From Falsiroseomonas sp041690465 (GTDB taxonomy: Bacteria > Pseudomonadota > Alphaproteobacteria > Acetobacterales > Acetobacteraceae), in assembly GCF_041690465.1 (NCBI RefSeq), contig NZ_JAWLHG010000011.1, positions 97,001 through 161,000 on the forward strand: DNA of 64,000 bases, read 5' to 3'. The notes below the pieces were generated by a model that was given only the letters and a program-made list of their open reading frames with translations, was not told where the DNA came from and ran no database searches. Shown one piece after another: positions 43,832-52,000 of this stretch (positions within the stretch are counted from its first letter, which is position 1; each line of letters starts with the position of its first letter). Both the position numbers and the translations under genes were made by a program.

Positions 43832-45034
43832 ATGGACCTCCGCTACACGCCGGACGAGATCGCATTCCGCGATGAATTGCGTGCGTTCTTCCGGGCGAAG
43901 GTGCCGGCCGAGATCCGCCGCAAGATCAGCGAGGGCCGCGCCCTGGCACGCGAGGACTACGTCACCAGCCAGCGCATCCTGCACGCCGCCGGCCTGGCGA
44001 CGCCGAACTGGCCGGTGGAATGGGGCGGCAAGGACTGGTCGCCGGTGCAGCGCTACATCTGGGTGGAGGAGCTGCAGGCCGCCGCGGTGCCGCAGCCGCT
44101 CGGCTTCAACGTCACCATGGTCGGCCCGGTCATCGCCACCTTCGGCAGCGAGGCGCAGAAGCAGCGCTTCCTGCCGCCGACCGCCAATCTCGATATCTGG
44201 TGGGCGCAGGGCTTCTCCGAACCCGGCGCGGGCTCCGACCTCGCCAGCCTGAAGACCACCGCGCGGCGCGAGGGGGACGAGTTCGTCGTCAACGGGCAGA
44301 AGACCTGGACCACGCTCGGGCAGTATGCCGACTGGATCTTCTGCCTGGTGCGCACCGATCCCGGCGCGCGCAAGAAGCAGGAAGGCATCTCCTTCATCCT
44401 GGTCGACATGAAGACGCCGGGCGTCACCGTGCGGCCGATCATCACCATCGATGGCGGGCATGAGGTGAACGAGGTGTTCTTCGACGAGGTGCGCGTGCCG
44501 GCGGAGAACCTGGTCGGCCAGCTCAACAAGGGCTGGGACTACGCGAAGTTCCTGCTGTCCAACGAGCGCATCGGCATCGCCCGCATCGGCATGACGAAGG
44601 AACGCCTCGCCCGCGTGAAGCGCCTCGCGCAGGAGACGCCGGCCGGCGAGGGGACGGTGTGGGACGACCCCGACTTCCGCCGCCGCCTCGCCTGGTCCGA
44701 GATCGAGCTGAAGGCGCTGGAGATCACCCAGATGCGGGTGGTCGCCGCGCAGCGCAGCCGGGCGGCGGACAAGCCCGACCCCTCCTCCTCGATCCTCAAG
44801 ATCAAGGGCAGCGAGATCCAGCAGCAGGCGACGCAATTGCTGATGGAGATTGCCGGCCCCTACGCCGCGCCGCGCCCTGATCGCGACGAGGAAGGGCTGA
44901 ACCTGCCCTCCGTCGGCCCCGACTGGGCCGATGCCGCGGCGCCGCTGTTCTTCAACTACCGCAAGGTCTCGATCTATGGCGGCAGCAACGAGATCCAGCG
45001 CAACATCATCGCCAAGGCCTTTCTAGGCCTTTGA
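43832..45034 (+). CDS. acyl-CoA dehydrogenase, pimeloyl-CoA dehydrogenase large-subunit type
   Basis: A 400-residue FAD acyl-CoA dehydrogenase. ACAD segments: WWAQGFSEPGAGSDLASLKT, VNGQKTWTTLGQYADWIFCLVRTD, the FFDEVRVPAENLVG strand, and the C-terminal VSIYGGSNEIQRNIIAKAFLGL where the FAD/CoA-binding loop lies. The RDELRAFFRAKVP and PNWPVEWGGKDWSPVQ openings match PimC-type large subunits. ATG 43832 has GGAG at -10. It is expected to pair with the smaller, divergent dehydrogenase encoded 91 bases downstream. Confidence 0.92.
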   Translation: MDLRYTPDEIAFRDELRAFFRAKVPAEIRRKISEGRALAREDYVTSQRILHAAGLATPNWPVEWGGKDWSPVQRYIWVEELQAAAVPQPLGFNVTMVGPVIATFGSEAQKQRFLPPTANLDIWWAQGFSEPGAGSDLASLKTTARREGDEFVVNGQKTWTTLGQYADWIFCLVRTDPGARKKQEGISFILVDMKTPGVTVRPIITIDGGHEVNEVFFDEVRVPAENLVGQLNKGWDYAKFLLSNERIGIARIGMTKERLARVKRLAQETPAGEGTVWDDPDFRRRLAWSEIELKALEITQMRVVAAQRSRAADKPDPSSSILKIKGSEIQQQATQLLMEIAGPYAAPRPDRDEEGLNLPSVGPDWADAAAPLFFNYRKVSIYGGSNEIQRNIIAKAFLGL

Positions 45035-45054
45035 AGTGCGCGGCACTTGCCGCG

Positions 45055-45070
45055 GGCCCCGTTCGGGGCC
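45055..45070. other. hairpin in the intercistronic gap of the acyl-CoA dehydrogenase pair
   Basis: GGCCCCG-TT-CGGGGCC, a 7-bp inverted repeat in the 91-base gap, flanked by further GCGCGGC repeats. It may adjust the ratio of the two subunits. Inference only. Confidence 0.4.
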
Positions 45071-45125
45071 TCGCCGCGCAACTGCGCGGCGCCCGTTGCC
45101 AAGCTTTGTGCGGGTGTGACCGACC

Positions 45126-46250
45126 ATGGATTTCGACCTCACCGACGACCAGCGCCTGCTCGCCGACAGCGTCAACCGTCTCGTCGCCGACCGCTACGCC
45201 GATTTCGAGAAGCGCAAGGCGTATATCGCCGCGCCGAACGGCTACGCCGCCGCGAACTGGGCCGCGATGGCGGAGATGGGCCTGCTCGGCCTGCCACTGA
45301 CCGAGGAGCAGGGCGGCTTCGGCGGTGGCCCGGTCGAGACGCTGCTGGTCATGGAAGCCTTCGGCCGCGGCCTGGTGGTGGAGCCCTACCTCGCCACCGT
45401 GGTCCTCGGCCTTGGCCTGGTCCGTCGTGCCGGCGCGGATGCCGAGCTGCTGGCGCAGGTCGCGGCCGGCGAGCTCACGCTCGCCTTCGCGCACCAGGAA
45501 CGCCAGGCGCGGCATGACCTGCACGATGTGGCCACCACCGCCCGGCGCGATGGCGACGCCTGGCTGCTGGATGGCGCCAAGGGCGTGGTGCTGCATGGCG
45601 ACAGCGCGGACCGCGTGATCGTCTCCGCCCGCACTCGCGGTGCGCGGCGCGACCGCGACGGCATCGGCCTGTTCCTGCTGGACCCCGCCACGCCGGGCGT
45701 CACCCGCCGGGGCTATGCCACCCAGGACGGGCTGCGCGCCGCCGAGATCGTGCTGGAGGGCGCGCGCGCCACGTTGCTCGCCGACAACGCCCTGGCGCTG
45801 ATCGAGCTCGTCACCGATGAGGCGATTGCCGCGCTCTGCGCCGAGGCGCTCGGCGCGATGGAGACGCTGCGGGACCTGACGGTGGACTATCTCAAGACGC
45901 GCCAGCAATTCGGCCGCCCGATCGGCGAGTTCCAGGCGCTGCAGCACCGCGCCGCCGACATGCTCGTCGCCACCGAGCAGGCGCGCAGCATGACCATGTA
46001 CGCCGCGATGATGGTGCAGGAGGCGGACGCCGCCGCTCGCGGCACCGCGCTTTCGGCCGCCAAGGCGCTGGTCGGGAAGCTTGCGGACCAGCTCGGGAAG
46101 GAGGCGGTGCAGCTGCACGGCGGCATCGCCATGACCGAGGAGTACAAGGCCGGCCACTACTTCAAGCGGCTTGCAATGTTCGGCGTGCTGTTCGGCGACG
46201 TGGATCACCATCTCCGGCGGGTCGTGGCGGCCGGCGGCCTCCCGGATTAG
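45126..46250 (+). CDS. acyl-CoA dehydrogenase, pimeloyl-CoA dehydrogenase small-subunit type
   Basis: A 374-residue ACAD-fold protein beginning MDFDLTDDQRLLADSVNRLVADRYADF, the PimD-type start. Middle region LLDGAKGVVLHGDSADRVIVSART; C-terminal RQQFGRPIGEFQALQHRAADM and AVQLHGGIAMTEEYKAGHYFKRL. It is more divergent than the large subunit in the central beta domain, as usual for the small subunit of this heteromeric dehydrogenase. By context it catalyses the first desaturation of dicarboxyl-CoA esters together with its partner. Confidence 0.9.
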   Translation: MDFDLTDDQRLLADSVNRLVADRYADFEKRKAYIAAPNGYAAANWAAMAEMGLLGLPLTEEQGGFGGGPVETLLVMEAFGRGLVVEPYLATVVLGLGLVRRAGADAELLAQVAAGELTLAFAHQERQARHDLHDVATTARRDGDAWLLDGAKGVVLHGDSADRVIVSARTRGARRDRDGIGLFLLDPATPGVTRRGYATQDGLRAAEIVLEGARATLLADNALALIELVTDEAIAALCAEALGAMETLRDLTVDYLKTRQQFGRPIGEFQALQHRAADMLVATEQARSMTMYAAMMVQEADAAARGTALSAAKALVGKLADQLGKEAVQLHGGIAMTEEYKAGHYFKRLAMFGVLFGDVDHHLRRVVAAGGLPD

Positions 46251-46279
46251 GGTGGCGCCGTAACGAAGCCGGGAGGGCC

Positions 46280-47254
46280 ATGATGCTGCGGGAGGCGATC
46301 GGGCGGCGTGCGGCGCTGGCGCTCGGGGCGGGGATGGCCGCCATGCCCGCGCTTGGCCAGCCGCGCTTTCCCGGCCGCGCCATCCGCATCTTCGTGCCCT
46401 TCCCCCCGGGCGGCACCACGGATACGCAGATGCGCGCGCTGGCCGAAGGCGCCGCCCGAAGGCTCGGCCAGCCGGTGGTCATCGAGAACAAGCCCGGCGC
46501 CGGCGGCACGCTTGGCGCGACCACGCTCGCCCAGGGCACAAGGCCGGATGGCTACACCCTCTCGGTGATGCCCAATTCGGTGTTCCGTGTGCCAGTGATG
46601 ATGGCGCGCCCGCCCTATGATCCGATGACCGACTTCACCTGGGTGATCCGCCTGGTCGGCTACACCTTTGGCATCGTGGTGCGCGCCGATGCGCCCTGGC
46701 AGACCCTGGCCGAGCTGCTGGCCGACGCCCGCGCCAACCCGGGGAAGATCAGCTACGGCACGCCCGGCGTCGCGACGCTCGACGTGACGATGGAACAGAT
46801 CGCGCGGATGGCCGGCGGCATCCGCTGGCTGCATGTGCCGTTTCGCGGCGGCGCCGACAACATGCAGGCGCTGCTCGGCGGGCAGATCGACGTTGCGGCC
46901 GAGAGCAGTGTTTGGGCCGAGCTGGTCCGCGACGGACGGCTGCGCCTGCTGGCGAGCTGGGGCGAGCAGCGCCCGCCGCGCTTCCGCATGGCACCCACCC
47001 TGCGGGAGGCCGGCATCGACATCGTCAACGCCTCGCCCTACGGCCTTGCCGGCCCGCGCGGGATGGCGCCGGAGGTGGTCCGGACTCTGCACGACGCCTT
47101 CCGCGACTCCTTGCAGGACCCGGCACACCTGGCCGTGCTCGAGCGCTTCGACATGCCGCTGATGTATGCCGACGGCGCTGCCTATGCCCGCTACGCGCGG
47201 GAGTTCTACGAGGAGGACAGCGCCATGGTGCGGAGCATGGGCCTGCGGTTCTGA
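46280..47254 (+). CDS. TctC/Bug-family periplasmic solute-binding protein
   Basis: A 324-residue Bug protein. A twin-arginine-like leader (GRRAALALGAGMAAMPALGQ) precedes the family opening FPGRAIRIFVPFPPGGTTDTQMR; then QPVVIENKPGAGGTLGATTLA, PDGYTLSVMPNS and FRGGADNMQALLGGQID. These proteins bind carboxylates or aromatic and amino acids for tripartite tricarboxylate transporters. SD GGGAGGG precedes ATG 46280. It follows the acyl-CoA oxidation genes by 29 bases, so its ligand may be the dicarboxylate fed to that pathway. No TctA/TctB genes are nearby. Confidence 0.93.
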   Translation: MMLREAIGRRAALALGAGMAAMPALGQPRFPGRAIRIFVPFPPGGTTDTQMRALAEGAARRLGQPVVIENKPGAGGTLGATTLAQGTRPDGYTLSVMPNSVFRVPVMMARPPYDPMTDFTWVIRLVGYTFGIVVRADAPWQTLAELLADARANPGKISYGTPGVATLDVTMEQIARMAGGIRWLHVPFRGGADNMQALLGGQIDVAAESSVWAELVRDGRLRLLASWGEQRPPRFRMAPTLREAGIDIVNASPYGLAGPRGMAPEVVRTLHDAFRDSLQDPAHLAVLERFDMPLMYADGAAYARYAREFYEEDSAMVRSMGLRF

Positions 47255-47269
47255 GCCGCCTCCCGCCGT

Positions 47270-47375
47270 CACAGAAGCGTCAAGAATACCGATAACTGCG
47301 ATACTTGTGCGGGCAAAATTTCGCGAAACCGCCGTTTCACTCTTTACTTGGACGTTTCCCCTAACCTTATGGTTG
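47270..47375 (+). promoter_or_regulatory. AT-richer leader upstream of the NUDIX gene
   Basis: This stretch is clearly poorer in G+C than its surroundings (runs such as gataactgcgatactt and caaaatttcg), as expected of a promoter. I cannot assign a convincing -35/-10 pair. Confidence 0.35.
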
Positions 47376-47443
47376 CCATGCGCCGCGCGCCGCACACCGG
47401 GCTCTGGGCTGCACGCATCGCGCGGTTGGGGAAGCGGACAGCT

Positions 47444-47905
47444 ATGCCGGACGGCCAGTTGCTCGATCCGCGCGCTCAGGGCCAGGCGCGCCGCCAGAGT
47501 GCCGCGTTGCCCGTGCTGGGCAGCGGCGCGGCGCTGCGCGTGGTGCTGATCACCAGCCGGGAGACCAGGCGCTGGGTGGTGCCCAAGGGCTGGATCGAGC
47601 CGCGCGAGCAGCCGCATCGCAGCGCTGTGCGCGAAGCCTTCGAGGAAGCCGGCCTTGCCGGCGAGGCCGACCCCGAGCCGATCGGCCTCTATGCCTATGC
47701 CAAGCGGATGCCGCGCGGCGTGGTGCTGCCGACGCAAGTGCTGGTCTTCCGCTTCCGCGTCGCCCGCCTGCTGCAGGACTGGCCGGAGCGGCGGGAGCGG
47801 GAGCGGCGGCTGTTCACGCCGGCCGCCGCCGCCACGCTGGTCGCCGAGCCCGGCCTTGCCGATTTGCTGCGGAGCCTTACCCCGGCAAGAAGCCATCCGG
47901 CGTGA
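47444..47905 (+). CDS. NUDIX hydrolase (diphosphoinositol polyphosphate hydrolase-like)
   Basis: A 153-residue NUDIX enzyme with a perfect Nudix box (G-x5-E-x7-REAFEEAGL, in GWIEPREQPHRSAVREAF). The fold opens at QSAALPVLGSGAALRVVLITSR, as in the small DIPP-type alphaproteobacterial hydrolases of nucleoside or inositol diphosphates. ATG 47444 has GGGGAAG upstream; ATG 47378 and 47369 are in-frame alternatives without an SD. Its last 29 bases overlap the convergent hydantoinase gene. Confidence 0.85.
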   Translation: MPDGQLLDPRAQGQARRQSAALPVLGSGAALRVVLITSRETRRWVVPKGWIEPREQPHRSAVREAFEEAGLAGEADPEPIGLYAYAKRMPRGVVLPTQVLVFRFRVARLLQDWPERRERERRLFTPAAAATLVAEPGLADLLRSLTPARSHPA

Positions 47906-49346
47906 TGCCGCGCGGCTTCACCAGGTCGTAGGACCCGCGCGGCAGGTAGCGCCCGGTGCCGGGCTCGGCCTGTACCTTGCCGTCCCGCATCACCACCTCG
48001 CCGCGGCGGATGGTCATGGTCGGCCAGCCGGTGACCTCCATCCCCTCATAGGGCGTGTAGTCGATGGCGTGCTGCATCAGCGCGTTGGTCAGCGTCACCT
48101 TCCTCGTCGGATCCCACAGCACCAGGTCGGCATCGCTGCCCGGCTGGATCACGCCCTTCCTGGGGTAGAGCCCCATGATGCGCGCCGGGTTGGTGGCGGT
48201 GAGCTTCACGAACTCCTCCAGCCCGATGCGCCCCTTGGCCACGCCCTCGCTGAACACGATCGGCAGCCGCGCGGCGAGGCCGGGGATGCCGTTCGGGATC
48301 TTCTCGAAGCTGGCGTCGCGCCCGGCCACCGCCTTGCCCTTGTCGCCGCCGAAGCTGAAGCCGCAATGGTCGGAGGAGACGACGTCGAGCGTGCCGCGGT
48401 GGATCATCTCCCAGATCCGCAGGTGCTCATGCGTGTCGCGCGGGGAGGGGCTGCACATGTATTTCGCGCCCTCGAAACCCGGCCGGTCCATGTCCACGGC
48501 GGTCAGGCTGACATATTGCGGGCAGGTTTCTCCCCAGACCTTGAGGCCTCGTGCCTGGGCACGCGCGATCTCCTCCGCCGCCTCCTCACAGGAGACGTGG
48601 AAGACCTGGATCGGCTGGTCCACCAGCTCCGCCAATGCGATGGCGCGGTGCGTCGCTTCCCGCTCGACGACGCGGGGGCGTGACCAGGCGTGGTATTTCG
48701 GGCCGGTGAGCCCGGCCTCCAGCAGCGCATGGGTGCGCCACTGGATCGCCTCGTAGTTCTCGCAATGCACGGTGACCAGGCAGCCGTGCTTGCGCGCAGT
48801 GAGCAGCACCTTGAGGAACTCGCCATCCGTCAGGTGCAGCGGCTCGTATGTGAGGAAGACCTTCAGGCTGCGCACGCCCTCGGCGACGAGATGCGGCACT
48901 TCCTCGTTCAGCACGGCGTCGGTCGGGTCGCTGATGATCTGGTGGAAGGCGTGGTCCAGCATGCCGGTGGCGCCACGCCTGCGGTAATCCTCGTAGCGCT
49001 CGCGGACGCCGAAGCCCTTCCATTGCGGGATGAAGCAGACGACGCTGGTGGTGCCGCCGGCGAAGGCCGAGGTGGAGGCGGTGACGAAGCTCTCCTCGTT
49101 CACCGTCACCTGCGGCTCGCCGTCGGACATGGTGTAGCCGCCGCGCGAGGGTTCCTCGATGTGGCAATGGCTGTCCACGCCGCCGGGCAGCACGTAGCGG
49201 CCATCCGCCTCGATGGTCTGTGCGGCGTCGGTGATCTTCTCGGCGATGGCGGCGATGCGGCCATCCTTCACGCCGATGTCGCAGCGCGTGGCGCCGAAGG
49301 CGGTGGCGACCAGGCCGCCACGGATCGCGAGATCGTATTCGGGCAT
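47877..49346 (-). CDS. dihydropyrimidinase / hydantoinase
   Basis: A 489-residue cyclic amidohydrolase. Zinc ligands: DSHCHIEEP, carbamylated lysine in RSLKVFLTYEP, VHCEN, QVFHVSCEEA and SSDHCGFSF. The C-terminus continues PRKGVIQPGSDADLVLWDP as in D-hydantoinases. It opens dihydropyrimidines or 5-substituted hydantoins to N-carbamoyl amino acids. ATG 49346 has AGGAGA 7 bases upstream. It is the last gene of an operon-like series with an amino-acid ABC permease, binding protein and DapA-family enzyme, suggesting that it works on an imported cyclic amide. No carbamoylase is present. Confidence 0.92.
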   Translation of the reverse strand: MPEYDLAIRGGLVATAFGATRCDIGVKDGRIAAIAEKITDAAQTIEADGRYVLPGGVDSHCHIEEPSRGGYTMSDGEPQVTVNEESFVTASTSAFAGGTTSVVCFIPQWKGFGVRERYEDYRRRGATGMLDHAFHQIISDPTDAVLNEEVPHLVAEGVRSLKVFLTYEPLHLTDGEFLKVLLTARKHGCLVTVHCENYEAIQWRTHALLEAGLTGPKYHAWSRPRVVEREATHRAIALAELVDQPIQVFHVSCEEAAEEIARAQARGLKVWGETCPQYVSLTAVDMDRPGFEGAKYMCSPSPRDTHEHLRIWEMIHRGTLDVVSSDHCGFSFGGDKGKAVAGRDASFEKIPNGIPGLAARLPIVFSEGVAKGRIGLEEFVKLTATNPARIMGLYPRKGVIQPGSDADLVLWDPTRKVTLTNALMQHAIDYTPYEGMEVTGWPTMTIRRGEVVMRDGKVQAEPGTGRYLPRGSYDLVKPRGITPDGFLPG

Positions 49347-49380
49347 GCTCAATCTCCTGTCGTCGCGCCCGCCGGCGCGG

Positions 49381-50076
49381 TCATCTGTGGTCGGCCGCGT
49401 CCATGGCGTAGGCGCGACCGTAGCGCGCTTCCAGCCGCCGCTGCACCAGTTCCCAGCAGGTGGTCATCACCAGGTACCAGCAGGCTGCGGCGAGGAAGAG
49501 CTCCAGCACCAGGAACTTCTCCTGGATCAGGATCTGCGTGCGCCGCAGCAGCTCCTCCATGCTGATCACCGAGGCGACTGAGGTGGTCTTCAGCAGTCCG
49601 TTCACGCTGTTGCCGAGCGGCGGGATGATGATGCGCATCGCCTGCGGCCAGGTGACGGTGCGGAATACCTGCACCTTGGACAGGCCGAGCGCGGTGCCGG
49701 CTTCCTTCTGGCCCTTGCCCACCGCCATGATGCCGGCGCGCACGATCTCTGACAGGTAGGCCGCCTCGTTCAAGGAGAGGCCGAGCAGCGCGGCCTGCCA
49801 GACGCTGAAGCGCACGCCGAACAGCGGCAGTCCGGTGTAGATGATCAGCAGCTGCACCAGCAGCGGCGTGCCGCGGAACAGCCAGCAATAGGCCGCCGCC
49901 ACCCCCGCGATGCCGCGGTTGCCCGACAGCCGCATCAGCGCCAGCAGGACGCCGAGCAACAGCCCGCACAGGAGCGAGGCGGCGGTCAGCCACAGCGTGG
50001 TGAGCGCGCCTTCCAGCAGATACGGGTTGAAGAGATAGTCGAAGAAACCCGACCAGGACCAGATTTGGATGGTTTG
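49381..50076 (-). CDS. polar-amino-acid ABC transporter permease (5' end apparently frameshifted)
   Basis: The open frame encodes about 231 residues of a HisM/GlnP-type permease: FNPYLLEGALTTLWLTAASL, three to five membrane helices, and the EAA loop (EAAYLSEIVRAGIMAVGKGQKEAGTALGLS, shown in part). The frame is closed upstream by TAG at 50077-50079, and no ATG, GTG or TTG occurs before TTG 49959, which would delete the first helix. A strong GGAGGGG-ATC-ATG stands at 50085-50087 but in another frame; one extra base between it and about 50062 would restore the gene. So it is a frameshift, a sequence error or an unusual start. Confidence 0.78.
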   Translation of the reverse strand, partial: QTIQIWSWSGFFDYLFNPYLLEGALTTLWLTAASLLCGLLLGVLLALMRLSGNRGIAGVAAAYCWLFRGTPLLVQLLIIYTGLPLFGVRFSVWQAALLGLSLNEAAYLSEIVRAGIMAVGKGQKEAGTALGLSKVQVFRTVTWPQAMRIIIPPLGNSVNGLLKTTSVASVISMEELLRRTQILIQEKFLVLELFLAAACWYLVMTTCWELVQRRLEARYGRAYAMDAADHR

Positions 50077-50091
50077 CTACTCCGCATGATC

Positions 50092-50117
50092 CCCTCCCCC
50101 GCAATTGCGGGGGAGGG
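50092..50117. repeat. perfect 26-bp palindrome between binding protein and permease
   Basis: CCCTCCCCCGCAA / TTGCGGGGGAGGG, a perfect GC-rich inverted repeat, resembles the hairpins in rnr and before dprA. It stands 28 bases after the binding-protein stop (minus strand), where a hairpin can stabilise the upstream message and lower permease expression. Confidence 0.75.
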
Positions 50118-50145
50118 AGCAGGCACGGGTGAAGGAGACGCGCGG

Positions 50146-50982
50146 TTACTGCGGCCCGACCACCGCGAAGCCGCCCTCGGCCAGGCCGACGCCGTATCTG
50201 TCGAACAGCGCCTTCAGGCTGCCATCCGCGTTCATCTCCTGCAGCACCTTGGAAACCTCGTTCGCCAGCGTCCGCGAGCGGAAGGCGAGGGCGGCCGGCG
50301 TCGGGTTCAGCCCGTGCAGCACGCGCGGGAAGTCGCCGCGCCGGTCGTATTCGGCCGCGACGGCATCGATCGAGGTCACCGCCTCCACCTGCCCGGCGCG
50401 CAGCGCCTGGAAGGCGACGGCGAAATTGTCGAAGGTGCGGATGTTCATCGGCTGCAGGCCGCGCTGCTGCAAGGCGGCGCTGATCGCCCGCGTCTGCCGC
50501 TCCTCGAAGCCGCCGAGCTCCACGCCGATGGTGATGCCGGACAGGTCGTCCACGCCGCGGATGTTCTTCGGGTTGCCGCGCGCGGCGGAGATCGCGACGG
50601 CGTTGTTCTCGTAGCGGATCATCTGCATCATCCGCGCGCGTTCTTCCGTGTAGAAAATGCCGGTGTTGATCATGTCCCACCGGCGCGCGGCGAGGCCGGG
50701 GATCATCGCGCTGAACTCGATGCGCACATATTCCGGCGTCAGGCAGAGCCGGCGCGCGATCTCGGTGCCGAGCTCGATGCGCATGCCCTGCAGCTGGCCC
50801 TGCGCATTGACGAACTGCAGCGGCGGCAGGGTCGGGTTGGTGGACATCACCAGCGTGCCGGGCTTGACGAGCTCGCTGTTCGGCACGCGCGGCGTGCAGG
50901 CTGGCGCCTGGGCCTGCGCGGCGGGCGCGAAGACGGGTGTGGTGAGGGCAGCCGCGATGGCGGCAAGCAGAAGACGACGCAT
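50146..50982 (-). CDS. amino-acid ABC transporter periplasmic binding protein (family 3)
   Basis: A 278-residue exported protein with a signal peptide ending AAQAQA and the SBP_bac_3 pattern: LVMSTNPTLPPLQFVNAQGQLQGMRIEL, FSAMIPGLAARRWDMINTGIFYTEERA, and GVELGGFEERQTRAI. The ATG at 50982 has GGGAGA upstream. It lies between a DapA-family gene and the permease, so it supplies the transporter of this island; no ATPase gene is seen. The ligand is probably a polar or cyclic amino acid, by context only. Confidence 0.92.
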   Translation of the reverse strand: MRRLLLAAIAAALTTPVFAPAAQAQAPACTPRVPNSELVKPGTLVMSTNPTLPPLQFVNAQGQLQGMRIELGTEIARRLCLTPEYVRIEFSAMIPGLAARRWDMINTGIFYTEERARMMQMIRYENNAVAISAARGNPKNIRGVDDLSGITIGVELGGFEERQTRAISAALQQRGLQPMNIRTFDNFAVAFQALRAGQVEAVTSIDAVAAEYDRRGDFPRVLHGLNPTPAALAFRSRTLANEVSKVLQEMNADGSLKALFDRYGVGLAEGGFAVVGPQ

Positions 50983-51008
50983 GCTACGTTCTCCCTGTCT
51001 GGTTCCGG

Positions 51009-51920
51009 TCACGCGGCCTGCCGCGCGCCTTCGGCGAGCAGACCCATTCCTTGCAGCACGGCGGCAAGCTTCGGCATGTCGGCGCCGGGCAGCGGCAGCC
51101 GGGGCGGCCGCGGATCGCCCATGCTCATGCCCATCAGCCGGAAGCCGGCTTTGGTGCCGGAGACATAGCGCGGCCCACCCACCCAAGGCAGCAGCGGCAT
51201 GAGCTTCCGGTACAGCGCCAGCGCCCGGTCCATGTCCTTGTCGAAGGCGGCGGCATGGAACATCTCGGTCGAGAGCTTCGGCGCCAGGTTGGAACACACC
51301 GCCACCCAGCCGATCGCGCCCAGCCAGGCGCTCTCATAGCCGAGCACGCCGGCGAAGACCTCCATCCGGTCGCCGCAGAGTTCGACGATGTCGCGCACGC
51401 GCGTCACCTCCAGCGTGCTTTCCTTGACGTAGCGGCAGTTCGGGATGCGGGAGATCTCCGCCAGCATCTCCGGCGTCATGTCCACATTCGCCGTCGCCGG
51501 GTTGTTGTAGACCATGATGGGCAGGCCGGTGGCATCGGCCACCTTCCCGTAGTGGTGCATCAACTCGGGCAAGGTCGGCACGGAATAGAAGGGCGGGATG
51601 ATCATCACGCCGTCGGCGCCGAGCGATTCCGCTTCCTTCGATGTGCGCACCACCTCGCGCGTATCCTCCGCGCCGGTGCCGATCAGCACCGGCACGCGCC
51701 CGGCGGCGGTCTTCACCACCGTCTCCACGATCGCCGTGCGCTCATCCGGCGAGACGGAGAGGAACTCGCCGGTGGAACCCAGCGGGATCAGGCCGCGGAT
51801 GCCTTCGCGGATCTGGAACTCCACCAGCCGCGCCAGCGCCTTCAGGTCCACTTGATCGCCGCCTTCGGTGAAGGGCGTGATCAGCACCGTGTAGCAGCCG
51901 CGGAAAGGCTCGCCGGCCAT
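51009..51920 (-). CDS. dihydrodipicolinate synthase family lyase/deaminase
   Basis: A 303-residue class I (Schiff-base) TIM-barrel enzyme. Signatures: CYTVLITPFTEGGDQVD, the pyruvate-carboxylate-binding GSTGEFLSVSPDER, YNNPATANVDMTP with the active tyrosine, and the lysine in CRYVKESTLEV. It need not be DapA; the superfamily includes Delta1-pyrroline-4-hydroxy-2-carboxylate deaminase and sugar-acid aldolases. The setting (amino-acid ABC genes, hydantoinase, divergent amino-acid dehydrogenase fusion) favours a catabolic deaminase or aldolase over lysine synthesis. ATG 51920 has GGGAG upstream. Confidence 0.88.
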   Translation of the reverse strand: MAGEPFRGCYTVLITPFTEGGDQVDLKALARLVEFQIREGIRGLIPLGSTGEFLSVSPDERTAIVETVVKTAAGRVPVLIGTGAEDTREVVRTSKEAESLGADGVMIIPPFYSVPTLPELMHHYGKVADATGLPIMVYNNPATANVDMTPEMLAEISRIPNCRYVKESTLEVTRVRDIVELCGDRMEVFAGVLGYESAWLGAIGWVAVCSNLAPKLSTEMFHAAAFDKDMDRALALYRKLMPLLPWVGGPRYVSGTKAGFRLMGMSMGDPRPPRLPLPGADMPKLAAVLQGMGLLAEGARQAA

Positions 51921-52000
51921 CGTCGAAGGCTCCCTGTCATGCGCATGCGCGCCGTGCGAACATCCGACTGCCAATCGGACATGACGACAACCCCCCCTCG
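51921..52000. promoter_or_regulatory. divergent control region of the catabolic island
   Basis: The 80 bases between the DapA-family gene and the oxidoreductase hold an inverted repeat TCCGA-N7-TCGGA (51963-51979) and an ATGCGCAT palindrome just before it. Such symmetry fits a regulator site controlling both directions. No ribosome site is visible for the oxidoreductase. Confidence 0.4.
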
